Shown: positions 8,642 to 17,053, numbered from the stretch's first letter. The stretch is 53,612 nt of DNA from Acidobacteriaceae bacterium (GCA_027449545.1 DAIDLI010000171.1:1-53612); one strand, 5' to 3'. Numbers and translations: made by a program. Notes: generated by a model not told the origin, from the letters alone.

Positions 8642-9832
8642 ATGAGCGAGGCGGGCGGTACAGGCGCGGAAAGAAGATCGGCGGAGGTTGTGCCCATGCG
8701 GGCGCTGCTGGCCGGTGCGCGGCGCAAGGAGCGGGAGCTGATCCGCTTCACGCGGGATCTGGTGGAGTGCGAGTCGCCCAGCGACGAGAAGGCGGCGGTC
8801 GACCGCTGCACGGCGCTGGCGGCAGAGCGGCTTACCGCGATCGGCGGCCAGGTTAAGCTCCATCGGCAGAAGCAGTTCGGCGACTTGCTCGAGGCGCGGG
8901 TGGGGCCGAGGCGGGCTGCGGCGGGACGCATTCTGCTCCTCGGGCATCTCGACACCGTGTGGCCTCTGGGAACGCTCAAGACGATGCCCTGGCGCGAGCG
9001 CGAAGGACGGCTCGCGGGGCCGGGCGTCTTCGACATGAAGGCCGGTGTGGCCATGGCGCTGACCGCGCTGGAACTGCTGCTGGAGGCCGATCTGCTGGAG
9101 CGGGAAGTGGTGGTGCTGCTGAACAGTGAAGAAGAGGTGGGCAGCCCGGTTTCCCGGCCGGTCACCGAGCGGCTGGCGCGGGGGTGTGCCGCGGTTTACG
9201 TGCTGGAACCGGCGCAGGGCCTGGCCTGCAAGACCGCGCGCAAGGGCACCGGCGACTGGCGCATCGAAGTCAAGGGTGTGGCGGCCCATGCGGGCGTGGA
9301 CTTCGAGAAGGGCGCCAGCGCGCTGCGCGAACTGGCCCGGGTGATCGAAACCGTGAGCGCCTGGACCGACCCGAAGCGCGGCCTCACCGTCAGCGTGGGC
9401 ATCGCCGGCGGCGGATCGAAGAGCAACGTGATTCCCGCCGAGGCCTGGGCAGAGGTGGATGTGCGCATTGCCCGCCTCGCGGATGGAGCGCGCATCGAAC
9501 GCAAGTTTGCGGGGCTGAAGGCGGTCGACCGGCGCTGCTCGCTGAGCGTGAGCGGGAGCATCAACCGTCCGCCGATGGAGCGCAGCCGCAGAACGGTGGC
9601 ACTGTACCAGCGGGCGCGGGCGCTGGCCGCGGAGCTGGGCTTTGGGCTCCGCGAGGCGGCAACCGGCGGCGGGTCGGATGGGAACTTCACTGCGGCGCTG
9701 GGCATTCCCACCCTGGATGGGATGGGCGCGGTGGGCGAAGGCGCCCATGCGCGCCACGAGTCGGTGCTGGTGGAGCATCTGGCGCCGCGCACAGCCATGC
9801 TGGCGGGCATGATAACGGCGGCAAGCGTTTAG
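8642..9832 (+). CDS. M20 family metallopeptidase (carboxypeptidase G2-like)
   Basis: A 396-residue zinc peptidase of the M20 family. Metal-binding and catalytic residues are visible in GHLDTVWP (H102), VFDMKAG (D131) and NSEEEVGS (general base glutamate and metal ligand, 162-165), with the late histidine in GAHARHESV. The dimerisation/lid domain lies between about 205 and 310. The pattern is closest to glutamate carboxypeptidase/CPG2, which cleaves C-terminal residues from peptides or folates. No signal peptide is seen, so it is probably cytoplasmic. It is followed 56 bases later by an FKBP gene on the same strand. Confidence 0.87.
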   Translation: MSEAGGTGAERRSAEVVPMRALLAGARRKERELIRFTRDLVECESPSDEKAAVDRCTALAAERLTAIGGQVKLHRQKQFGDLLEARVGPRRAAAGRILLLGHLDTVWPLGTLKTMPWREREGRLAGPGVFDMKAGVAMALTALELLLEADLLEREVVVLLNSEEEVGSPVSRPVTERLARGCAAVYVLEPAQGLACKTARKGTGDWRIEVKGVAAHAGVDFEKGASALRELARVIETVSAWTDPKRGLTVSVGIAGGGSKSNVIPAEAWAEVDVRIARLADGARIERKFAGLKAVDRRCSLSVSGSINRPPMERSRRTVALYQRARALAAELGFGLREAATGGGSDGNFTAALGIPTLDGMGAVGEGAHARHESVLVEHLAPRTAMLAGMITAASV

Positions 9833-9888
9833 ATATTGGACGTTCGCCGGCTGATAGACTTCGGCATGAACACGGACGGGAGAACCAG

Positions 9889-10683
9889 ATGACAGGCAAA
9901 ACTGCATTCCTGCTGTTGCTGGCGGCGAGCGTGGCCGCTGCGCAGACGGCCACCAAACCGGCCACGCACACCGCTACGCAGGGCACGCACAAAGCTGCGG
10001 TGCATCACGCGAGCGCGCGGGCCGGCAAGCTGCCTCCGGGAATTCCGGTGGTGCATGGGGTGATCCACACCGCGTTTTCCCTTCGCTACCAGGACTACAA
10101 GATCGGCACCGGGCCGCTGGCGGAACCGAACCAGCTCTATCGCGTGCAGTACACCGGCTACCTGGCGGCGACGGGGCAGAAGTTCGACTCGTCGTACGAT
10201 CACCGCGCGCCGGTGTTCAAGGATGGCAAGCCGGTGATGGGTCCGGACGGCAAGCCGGAGCTGGGCGAGGCCGAGCCGCTGGTCTTTCCGCAGGGCTACG
10301 GGCGGCTGATTCCCGGCTTCGACCAGGGCTTTACGGGCATGCACGTGGGCGGCAAGCGGCGCATCTTCGTTCCCTGGCAGCTTGGCTACGGAACCCGCGC
10401 CATTCCAGCGCGCGGCGATCATCCCGGCATTCCCGCCAAGTCGGACCTGATCTTCGATGTGGAGCTGGTGAGCGTAACCGACATGCCCACGATGCCGCCG
10501 CATCCGCTGCCGGCGCCGCCGCATCCGGGCGTCACGCCGGGACGGCCCTTTGCGCCGCCGCCGCATCCCAACGGCGCATTGCCAACCCCGGGCGCTTCCT
10601 CCGGCGCCGCGGGCGCCGAGCAGAAACCCGCGGCAGCCGGCGACAAGGGAACTTCCGGCGACGTGAAGGAGCCGCCCCAATAA
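9889..10683 (+). CDS. Exported FKBP-type peptidyl-prolyl isomerase with proline-rich tail
   Basis: The 264-residue product begins with a signal peptide (hydrophobic segment FLLLLAASVAAAQ). An FKBP domain follows from about residue 60 to 210, recognised by YRVQYTGYL, KFDSSYD, IPGFDQGF and VGGKRRIFVPWQLGYG. It would catalyse cis-trans isomerisation of prolyl bonds in periplasmic proteins. A lysine/glycine/proline-rich insertion (about 110-125) sits after the first strands, and the last 55 residues form a proline/alanine-rich tail with repeated PPHP units. The ATG has a GGGAG site 6 to 7 bases upstream. It converges on the ABC ATPase gene with a gap of only seven bases. Confidence 0.85.
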   Translation: MTGKTAFLLLLAASVAAAQTATKPATHTATQGTHKAAVHHASARAGKLPPGIPVVHGVIHTAFSLRYQDYKIGTGPLAEPNQLYRVQYTGYLAATGQKFDSSYDHRAPVFKDGKPVMGPDGKPELGEAEPLVFPQGYGRLIPGFDQGFTGMHVGGKRRIFVPWQLGYGTRAIPARGDHPGIPAKSDLIFDVELVSVTDMPTMPPHPLPAPPHPGVTPGRPFAPPPHPNGALPTPGASSGAAGAEQKPAAAGDKGTSGDVKEPPQ

Positions 10684-10690
10684 CCATCCG

Positions 10691-11476
10691 TCAGGCCGGA
10701 AGCGGCAGCTCCGGCGTGGCGGCCAGGAGCTGCTGCGTGTACGGCTGGCGAGGATGGGCGCAGAGCGCTTCCGCCTCGCCGGTCTCCACCAGCCTGCCTC
10801 GTTCCATCACGGCGATGCGCGTGCTCAGGTAGCGCACCAGCGGCATGGAGTGCGAGATGAACAGATAGGTCAGGCGGTGCTCGCGCTGGAGCGAACGCAG
10901 CAGGTTGACGATCTGCGCGCCCACGCTGACGTCCAGCGCCGAGACCGGTTCGTCCAGGATAAGCAGTTGCGGGCGCAGCGCCAGCGCGCGGGCGATGTTG
11001 ATGCGCTGGCGCTGGCCTCCGCTGAACTCGTGCGGATGGCGGCCGAGCGCGGACTCGTCGAGCCCGACCTGGCGGAGGAGTTCGACAGCCTTGGCGCGGA
11101 AGGCTGGACGTTTCGCGATCCCGTGAATCGCCAGCGGTTCGGTGACGATATCCAGAACCTTCATGCGCGGATTGAGCGCAGCATAGGGATCCTGAAACAC
11201 GGGCTGCATCTGGCGGCGCAGCCGGCGCAGCTCGGAGCGCGAGGCGCGCGCGATGTCCACGCCATCCACCCGCACGCTGCCGCGGCTGGGAGCCACCAAT
11301 CCTAGAATCATGCGCGCGACGGTGGTCTTGCCGGAGCCGGATTCGCCGACCAGACCCAATGTCTCGCCAGGCTCGATGGTCAGCGAGACATCTTCGACGA
11401 CCGTGTGCTCCTCGGTGCGCAGTCCCGCGCGGCGCGGATAGGTCTTCCAGACGGCATCGACTTCCACCAGGGCCAT
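10691..11476 (-). CDS. Peptide-type ABC transporter ATPase (DppF/OppF-like), orphan
   Basis: A 261-residue ATP-binding subunit of an oligopeptide/nickel-type ABC importer. Walker A is GESGSGKT (44-51), the signature is SGGQRQR, and Walker B is LLILDEP, followed by the H-loop in FISHSMPLV. The block VFQDPYAALNPRM is typical of the DppF/OppF branch. No permease, binding protein or second ATPase gene lies nearby in the window, so it must work with subunits encoded elsewhere or is a relic. Confidence 0.88.
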   Translation of the reverse strand: MALVEVDAVWKTYPRRAGLRTEEHTVVEDVSLTIEPGETLGLVGESGSGKTTVARMILGLVAPSRGSVRVDGVDIARASRSELRRLRRQMQPVFQDPYAALNPRMKVLDIVTEPLAIHGIAKRPAFRAKAVELLRQVGLDESALGRHPHEFSGGQRQRINIARALALRPQLLILDEPVSALDVSVGAQIVNLLRSLQREHRLTYLFISHSMPLVRYLSTRIAVMERGRLVETGEAEALCAHPRQPYTQQLLAATPELPLPA

Positions 11477-11577
11477 GAGCCGATTCTAGTGCAACCTGCG
11501 CAACTGTCCGCTCGCACCGGGGCAACGCATCCAAGGGGAGAGATTTACGGTTTACCTCCCAGGTTGGAGCCGGTGGA

Positions 11578-12882
11578 ATGAAGAACAGGACAAGGGAACG
11601 GGAGCAGAGCAAAGCATGCAGCGCGTGGGCGGCGCTGGGCGTGGGGGCAATGGCGCTCTACGGCGCGAAGGTGCTGATCAACCTGTTCGGGCCGCAGCCG
11701 GAGTTTGCCATGGAAGCTCCTGGCGTGGCCCTCGACTCGGAGGAGTTCCTCCAGTTCCTGAGCGTGGTGACGGATGGAACGCGGCGGCGCTCGCGGTTGC
11801 AGCGGCTGAAGAACGGCGAGGCGTTCTATCCCGAGGAGCTGCGGGCGATCGAGTCGGCGCGCCGTGCGGTGAACCTGGAGTACTACGAGTTTTCGCCCGG
11901 CGAGGTGAGCGGGCGCATGCTGAAGGCGTTGGCCGAACGCGCGCGCGCAGGCGTGGAGGTGCGGCTGGTGGTCGATCGCGTGGGCAGCGCGAGCACGCCC
12001 GACAGCTACTTCAACGAGCTGCGCGCGGCCGGCGGCGAGATGCGCTGGTATCACCCGCTGCGCTGGAACACCTGGCCGGAGCTGAACCAGCGCACCCATC
12101 GCAAGCTGCTGGTAGTGGACGGAGAGACCGGCTTCATCGGCGGCGCGGGCATCGCGGACCACTGGCTGCACGCTACGGCGAAAGGCCCGCGCTGGCGCGA
12201 CACCGTCTTTCGCGTGGAAGGCGAGGGCGTGGCCGGGCTGATCTCGACCTTTGCGGAGAACTGGCTGGAGGCCTCGGGAGAGATCCTCTCCGGCCCCAAG
12301 CAGTTTGGCTTCCGCGCGATGCCGGAGGGCGCGCACGGATTCGTGGTGACCAGCACGCCGCGCGGCGGCGGCACGCAGGCGCGCATCTTGTTCCAGGCGC
12401 TGATTCGCAGCGCGCGCAAGTCGATCCGCATCACCACGCCCTACTTTCTTCCCGACCGCAGCGCGCGGCGGGCGCTGATCGAGGCGGCCCGGCGGCGGGA
12501 TGTGCAGGTGCAGATTCTGACCGCCGGTCCTTACATCGATCATCCCTTCGTGCATACCATCAGCCGCCAGGCCACGCGCGAGCTGGTCCGCGCCGGCGCG
12601 GAGGTCTACGACTACCTGCCCTCGATGATCCACGCCAAGCTGATGACGGTGGATGAGCAGTGGTGCGTGGTGGGCTCGACCAACTTCGATCACCGCTCGT
12701 TTGCGCTGAACGACGAGGTCAATATGGCGGTGCTGGACCGCGAGCTGGCGGGCGTGATCGAAAGCGACTTCGCCGAAGACCTGAAGCAGAGCCGAAGGTT
12801 GACTGAGGCGATGCTGGGCCATCGCAGCCCGCTCGCCGCCGCGGAGTGGGTGGTGGAGCACGCCATCCGCTTCGAAACGTGA
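11578..12882 (+). CDS. Cardiolipin synthase-like phospholipase D family protein
   Basis: The 434-residue product has two HxK(x)4D motifs: H174-R-K176 with D181, and H352-A-K354 with D359, each followed by the G-rich continuation typical of the phospholipase D superfamily. Spacing and context (PELNQRTHRKL, GSTNFDHRSF) fit bacterial cardiolipin synthases, which make cardiolipin at the inner membrane by phosphatidyl transfer. Only one hydrophobic segment (about 13-38) is present at the N-terminus instead of the two spans common in ClsA, resembling shorter ClsB/ClsC-type enzymes. A heptamer repeat array starts two bases after its stop codon. Confidence 0.85.
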   Translation: MKNRTREREQSKACSAWAALGVGAMALYGAKVLINLFGPQPEFAMEAPGVALDSEEFLQFLSVVTDGTRRRSRLQRLKNGEAFYPEELRAIESARRAVNLEYYEFSPGEVSGRMLKALAERARAGVEVRLVVDRVGSASTPDSYFNELRAAGGEMRWYHPLRWNTWPELNQRTHRKLLVVDGETGFIGGAGIADHWLHATAKGPRWRDTVFRVEGEGVAGLISTFAENWLEASGEILSGPKQFGFRAMPEGAHGFVVTSTPRGGGTQARILFQALIRSARKSIRITTPYFLPDRSARRALIEAARRRDVQVQILTAGPYIDHPFVHTISRQATRELVRAGAEVYDYLPSMIHAKLMTVDEQWCVVGSTNFDHRSFALNDEVNMAVLDRELAGVIESDFAEDLKQSRRLTEAMLGHRSPLAAAEWVVEHAIRFET

Positions 12883-12883
12883 A

Positions 12884-12988
12884 GAACAGAGAACAGAGAA
12901 CAGAGAACAGTGAACAGGGAACAGTGAACAGGGAACAGAGATCAGGGAACAGGGAACAGAGATCAGGGAACAGAGATCAGAGATCAGG
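12884..12988 (+). repeat. Heptamer tandem array, 15 units
   Basis: Fifteen head-to-tail 7-bp units follow the pattern GAWCAGD (GAACAGA, GAACAGT, GAACAGG, GATCAGA, GATCAGG) without any break in register. The array separates the convergent cardiolipin synthase and Cys/His protein genes, and its final units supply the stop codon and last residues of the latter. Related arrays lie at about 17081-17132 and 17217-17252 (opposite strand sense), and inside lhr at about 31363-31441. Confidence 0.95.
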
Positions 12989-13363
12989 GGGCGCGAGCCT
13001 GGCCCTGAGCGCCTCGGCGAAGTTGTATTCGGGGTCGAAGTCGTTCTCGCGAGCGTCGCTGGCAGACATGCGCCAACTGGCCAGGGTGGTCTGGAGTCCC
13101 TGGAGCATGACGGCGGCGCGGCCGGTGGAGATGCGGTTTTCCGCCAGCGCGTGGACGATGCGATTGGCCATGCAGGCGACGCTGCCTTCGTCGGCGAGAG
13201 GCTCGAACTCAATCTCGTGCTCGGCGGATTTCGGCTTGGGGGATGCGCGCCGCGAGGCTTTCTGCGGGCCGTGGAAGTAGCAGTAGGGGCTGCCGCGCAT
13301 GGCGGGCGAGTTGCAGTTGCGGCCGGTGGGCATGAGGTGGCGGCAGGTCTTGACGGCGGACAT
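12977..13363 (-). CDS. Conserved hypothetical Cys/His-motif protein
   Basis: The 128-residue product has an N-terminal motif of C7, C17, C27 and H30 (spacing C-x9-C-x9-C-x2-H) inside CNSPAMRGSPYCYFH, which could bind a metal. A basic linker follows and then a helical region of about 80 residues. Proteins with this N-terminal block occur as hypothetical proteins in Acidobacteria; no function is known to me. The final residues (PPDL) and stop codon fall in the heptamer array, so the C-terminus appears to have been set by the repeat. The start is a clear ATG with AGGAG upstream. Confidence 0.7.
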   Translation of the reverse strand: MSAVKTCRHLMPTGRNCNSPAMRGSPYCYFHGPQKASRRASPKPKSAEHEIEFEPLADEGSVACMANRIVHALAENRISTGRAAVMLQGLQTTLASWRMSASDARENDFDPEYNFAEALRARLAPPDL

Positions 13364-14039
13364 GGGATTTCTCCTTTTGGCAGGCAGCGGCAGAGCTGAG
13401 CGGCACCCCCCACCCCCACCTCCACCCCCCGGGGGGCTGCCGAAAGTTCCAAAGTTCCTTGTTTTCAGCTGGATGAGAGGTGGATCTGAGCTCCAAGTTC
13501 CTTCTTCTCAGGACTTTGAGATCTGGTGGTCTTGAAAAAGAAAGAGTTGGGAGCGACGCGGAACGGTTCGGCGGCTGCCGGAGATTGCATTGCGAGATCA
13601 GGATAGAGCGGCGGGGGGAAATTGCTCGCAACGGGGTGCGGCGGGGAATGGGTAGATTTCTGGGAGATGCGGGCGGAGAGGGGCGGGAGGGATTGACGGG
13701 GATTGGCGCGGTTGTGATCGAGGGTTTCCGGGAGGCGGAGTCGAAGCAATCCACCGGTAGGTGAGTGCATGGGGAATTTGGCGCTCATTGAACATTGTGG
13801 GTGCGGTGTCCCACTTGGCGACGATGCGGCAAGGTGAAACACTGGCCCGTTCTTCAGGGAGTGATCAGGACGTTCCGGACCGGGATGCCGCGCTATTGAG
13901 GTCTGTGGCGTCCCGGTGCACAAAGGCGAGGCACCGGGGCATCCTCGGTTTGGTTGGGCGAGCTTGCCAAGGTCCGGGCCACAAGCCAAACTGCTCGACC
14001 AACTCCACCGCTTGCATGATCCAGTCGAGCGGGCATCAC
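13364..14039. other. Gap with no recognised gene; C-rich tract and a palindromic repeat
   Basis: No convincing gene is seen. The part next to the Cys/His protein has C-rich tracts (about 13400-13440) and purine-rich DNA (about 13590-13760). An inverted repeat at 13912-13938 (CCCGGTGC and GCACCGGG around an AAAGGCGAG loop) is a relative of the palindrome found at 17146-17174 and inside lhr. The region may mark the left edge of the lower-GC ParA/P63C island, but no integrase, attachment site or flanking direct repeat was recognised. Confidence 0.5.
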
Positions 14040-15029
14040 CTAGAGTTTCATTCGACGTGCAATTTCTGATGCAAGCGCGCTGAACTCTAGGTCGGCTTCC
14101 TCTATTTGTGCGTAGTAGCCAGAATTGACCTGCCCCTTGAGCTTTCCGATTGCGACTCCGATGGATTGAGCCTGGGGCGCCAGGCTGTGAAAGTTCTTAA
14201 TACCACCCAATTTGTTGGAAGCAAAAGGCACCAGCTTTGGATCAACAGCTCGCAATTCCGACACGATCTTATCCCGCACACGTGGCGCGATGAATTTCTC
14301 CCAGTGGTCATGCGGAGCTGTTGCCATCCTTCCAGAAGAAATCTTATATGCCGACGTGATATAGCCGAGATATGCAGGCTTCCCTCTTAATAATCCAGGA
14401 AGCATCTCAGGCGTAGCGAGTGAACGAACGGTCTGCCAATCAGTGATCCATCGTGCCAGCGAGCGACCAACCGTCGTAAGAGCGCGAAGCGAAAACAAAT
14501 CCGCCGCGACTGGAGATGCAAAGTAATCCGCATCTAGCAGGATTGCGCGATTAAGTGGTCCGAGATTAGGGCCGACGTCATAAATAATCACATCGGCTTT
14601 CACTGCCTTTCCGACCGCTCGGACCGCGTTTGAAAAGGCGCATGTGACGTCATACCCTCGCTCCTTCCGTGCGAATGCGCTCGTCCAAGCCTCAGGAAGT
14701 TCTTCCTCATAATCTGCTAAAAACACGTCGCCTGGCACAAGATGTTCCAAGCTGGTAATCTTTACGGGAGTAATCGGCTTGATCCCGCCCTTACCTCGGA
14801 CTACTGGCCTGATAGATGACCAGATCGTGCTTCCTTCTTCGGTGTCCGACTTATCCAACATTTCGTCCAGATTCTTCTCTGGCAAGAAGAACGAGGTGAG
14901 GTTGCATTGTGGATCGGCGTCCACCATCAAGACACTATGCCCCATATCCGATAGCGCATCTGAGATATTAACGGTGAGCGTAGTCTTCCCGACGCCACCT
15001 TTATTGTTGAACAGCGCGAGAGTCTTCAT
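14040..15029 (-). CDS. ParA/Soj/MinD-like ATPase
   Basis: The 329-residue product has the deviant Walker A of the ParA superfamily (NKGGVGKTT, with signature lysine K10 and P-loop lysine K15), the A' segment VDADPQCN (D37, D39) and a Walker B-like VIIYDVGPN. Such ATPases dimerise on ATP binding and position or segregate DNA or protein cargo. The C-terminal half (from about 190) is longer than that of chromosomal ParA. No parB is nearby; instead the divergent neighbour encodes a P63C protein. A GGGGGAT ribosome binding site precedes the ATG. Base composition is more AT-rich than the surroundings, suggesting acquisition by transfer. Confidence 0.85.
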   Translation of the reverse strand: MKTLALFNNKGGVGKTTLTVNISDALSDMGHSVLMVDADPQCNLTSFFLPEKNLDEMLDKSDTEEGSTIWSSIRPVVRGKGGIKPITPVKITSLEHLVPGDVFLADYEEELPEAWTSAFARKERGYDVTCAFSNAVRAVGKAVKADVIIYDVGPNLGPLNRAILLDADYFASPVAADLFSLRALTTVGRSLARWITDWQTVRSLATPEMLPGLLRGKPAYLGYITSAYKISSGRMATAPHDHWEKFIAPRVRDKIVSELRAVDPKLVPFASNKLGGIKNFHSLAPQAQSIGVAIGKLKGQVNSGYYAQIEEADLEFSALASEIARRMKL

Positions 15030-15064
15030 TCTTATCCCCCGAAATGAAGCTTAGTACAGTCGAA

Positions 15065-15080
15065 CGATAATCTATTATCG
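15065..15080. promoter_or_regulatory. Inverted repeat between divergent parA-like and P63C genes (candidate operator)
   Basis: A 16-bp inverted repeat, CGATAA-TCTA-TTATCG, lies in the 131-bp AT-rich space between the two divergently transcribed genes, 36 bases from the ParA-like start and 81 bases from the P63C start. Its position suits a shared operator or the core of overlapping promoters. No -35/-10 pair could be assigned with confidence. Confidence 0.4.
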
Positions 15081-15160
15081 GATAGCCCAAATTTTATGAT
15101 ATAGATGGTCTCTACTAAAAGCGCATCACGCGACAGACCTGCGAAATCGGGGCGCATTTT

Positions 15161-16039
15161 ATGACCACAAAACTGCCTAGGGCTACGCACGAAGGTAGAG
15201 TGACAATCGGGAAATGGGCACTTCACGCGTTCAATCTGGACAATGGTATAAGATTGTTTGACCAACCATCATTCGAGGCAGTTCTGGGATTTCGCGCCGG
15301 TGAAGCTGCGCCGAAGAGTCTCGAAAAGATTGCGACCCACCCCATAATGCGGTCCAATCCATTGGCGACCAGCGCGAATATTTTTACGCGCCCCATCGTC
15401 TTTATCGCTATTGGCGGCAAGCGATCACAAGGATTCGATTCAGAGGAATTAATCACTATTTGCCGTTTGCTTTTGAAGGCACGAGAGCTTGGAATACTCA
15501 GAACCACCCAGGGATTACGATACGCGCAGGCAGCCGAATCCCTCGTCGTCAGCCTCGCGAATGTCGGCCTCTCAGCCCTCATCGACGAAGCGACGGGGTT
15601 TCAGAGGGATCGAGATCGGGATGCTTTAAAGGCACTCCTCGACAAATACCTCAAGAAAGAGCTAGCAGCCTGGGCAAAGCGCTTCCCGGATGAGTTCTAT
15701 CGGCAGATGTTTCGCTTGAAAGGCTGGGAGTGGCGCGGAATGTCGATTAATCGCCCGCAAGTAGTCGGGACATATACCAGAAATATTGTTTACGAACGAC
15801 TAGCCCCTGGGATTGTAGATGAGCTCGAAAGACGCAATCCCAAGGATGAGCGCGGCGAGCGCAAAGGAAGGCACCATCAACTACTGACAGATGACATTGG
15901 ACATCCTGCACTGGCACAGCACCTTTATGCAGTTTTGGCGCTTATGCGAATCGCCCCGAATTGGCGTAAATTCAAGAGTCTCCTTCAGTCTGCATTTCCG
16001 CTCAAGGGGGATCAGCTTGAATTAGGCATAGATGATTAA
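15161..16039 (+). CDS. P63C-domain protein
   Basis: The 292-residue product matches the P63C domain family, found in phage and mobile-element proteins. The domain is seen from about residue 165 to 275, with the blocks RFPDEFYRQMFRLKGWEW, YERLAPGIVDELERRNPKDE and HHQLLTDDIGHPAL. The N-terminal half (about 1-140) contains a region resembling the start of other P63C proteins and has no catalytic motif I can name. Function is unknown. It is divergent from a ParA-like ATPase gene and has the same lower GC content, so the pair probably moved together. Confidence 0.8.
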   Translation: MTTKLPRATHEGRVTIGKWALHAFNLDNGIRLFDQPSFEAVLGFRAGEAAPKSLEKIATHPIMRSNPLATSANIFTRPIVFIAIGGKRSQGFDSEELITICRLLLKARELGILRTTQGLRYAQAAESLVVSLANVGLSALIDEATGFQRDRDRDALKALLDKYLKKELAAWAKRFPDEFYRQMFRLKGWEWRGMSINRPQVVGTYTRNIVYERLAPGIVDELERRNPKDERGERKGRHHQLLTDDIGHPALAQHLYAVLALMRIAPNWRKFKSLLQSAFPLKGDQLELGIDD

Positions 16040-16380
16040 GCGGGCCTGTAAAATTTAAGCATTGCACCCCATTTTCGTTAATGTCCGTCGGGTGGCCCGG
16101 GGCTGAGGATGCGTGCCCAACCACGACCTTTGGGTGGCCCATGTCTCGCTTTTGAGACCTGGGGAAGCTCCAACCTCTCGGCCGCCAAGAATTACTCCTC
16201 ATAAGTCGGCCAGTGTCCAGCGCCCAGTGTCCCGTCAAGTTGCCGTAGAACCGAAACGTCGGCGAGTATTTTCAAATCCACTTGGCCGTGTAACGGGCAT
16301 GTTTGAGAAGTGTCCCTAGCTGTCAGTTGTTGCCTGCAGCCCAAACCGCTCATCGAGACTTTGGATGGGGGCTTGCGCGG

Positions 16381-16548
16381 GGTTGGGGATTGCCGCGTCC
16401 CTTCGGGACGCGCCGAATTTTCTATTTTTGTTGGGGGCTCATTCCCCGGATTGCGTCCGTCGCCCGCTACGGCGGGCTCTGGACTTCATCCGGGGCTAAC
16501 TTCCTGCTGCCCCTCCGGGGCGCTGCGCTGCTGCGCGGCTGGTTGTCG
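16381..16548 (+). repeat. Copy 1 of a ~168-bp direct repeat
   Basis: Closely similar to 16883-17053 by eye, with scattered substitutions. It contains internal hairpins: GTCCC-TTC-GGGAC, and CCCCGGAT paired with ATCCGGGGC about 40 bases later, then CCCCTCCGGGGCGC. Self-folding and duplication suggest a small non-autonomous mobile repeat or a structured RNA-like element. Confidence 0.85.
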
Positions 16549-16646
16549 CGGTTGCGTTTTTCACGCTTCTTGATTGCACGATGATCTGTGCCCCATTCAA
16601 AACGCGTTCTTTGCGTTTTGAGTGGGAGAGCGCGAACCCCGTCCCG

Positions 16647-16682
16647 CCCGATCATCGTCCGCCGCGGCGGACGATGATCGGG
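16647..16682. repeat. 36-bp perfect palindrome
   Basis: The two 18-base halves, CCCGATCATCGTCCGCCG and CGGCGGACGATGATCGGG, are exact reverse complements with no spacer. This is longer than an ordinary operator and would extrude as a cruciform. It lies between the two copies of the ~168-bp repeat. Confidence 0.95.
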
Positions 16683-16752
16683 GCACAGCTTGTTCCTGCA
16701 TGGAGTGGTCATGCACGAGTCTTGACCGGGGTCCCCACCGAGGCGTGCGAAG

Positions 16753-16798
16753 GGCAACCGCAGATCCTTCGGTCGCGGCGGCGACCTCAGGATGACAG
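16753..16798 (-). repeat. Copy of dispersed 'GGATCTGCGGTTGC' repeat
   Basis: On the minus strand this reads from TGTCATCCTGAGG through CGAAGGATCTGCGGTTGC. Related copies are at about 195-236, 36388-36428 and, inside the tilS coding region, 21655-21710. Confidence 0.8.
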
Positions 16799-16882
16799 GG
16801 CGGTTGGTGACGGCGAGTGGGAGCGCGACGGCCCAGTGTCGGCTCCGGGGAAACGGGGTCGTGGTGCTAGGGGCTGGTGCGT

Positions 16883-17053
16883 GGTTGGGGATTGCCGCGT
16901 CCCTTCGGGACGCGCCGATTTTTCTTTTTTTGTTGGGGACTCTTTCCCCGGATTGCGTCCATCGCCCGCCACGGCGGACTCTGGACTTTATCCGGGGCTA
17001 ACTTCCTGCTGCCCCTCCGGGGCGCTGTGCCGCTGCGTGGCTGGTGGTTGTCC
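16883..17053 (+). repeat. Copy 2 of a ~168-bp direct repeat
   Basis: Direct-repeat partner of 16381-16548 in the same orientation, with the same internal hairpins (GTCCC-TTC-GGGAC; CCCCGGAT/ATCCGGGGC). The centre differs slightly in a T-rich stretch. Confidence 0.85.

Noticed and set aside
12884..12988. Possible CRISPR array
   Set aside because: The units are 7 bp in length and contiguous, without spacers, and no cas gene is near.
13364..14039. Mobile element boundary or attachment site of the ParA/P63C island
   Set aside because: Lower GC suggests an island, but no integrase, direct repeats or tRNA target was seen on either side.
14040..16039. Toxin-antitoxin system
   Set aside because: Neither product is a small toxin or an antitoxin type, and the genes are divergent rather than overlapping.
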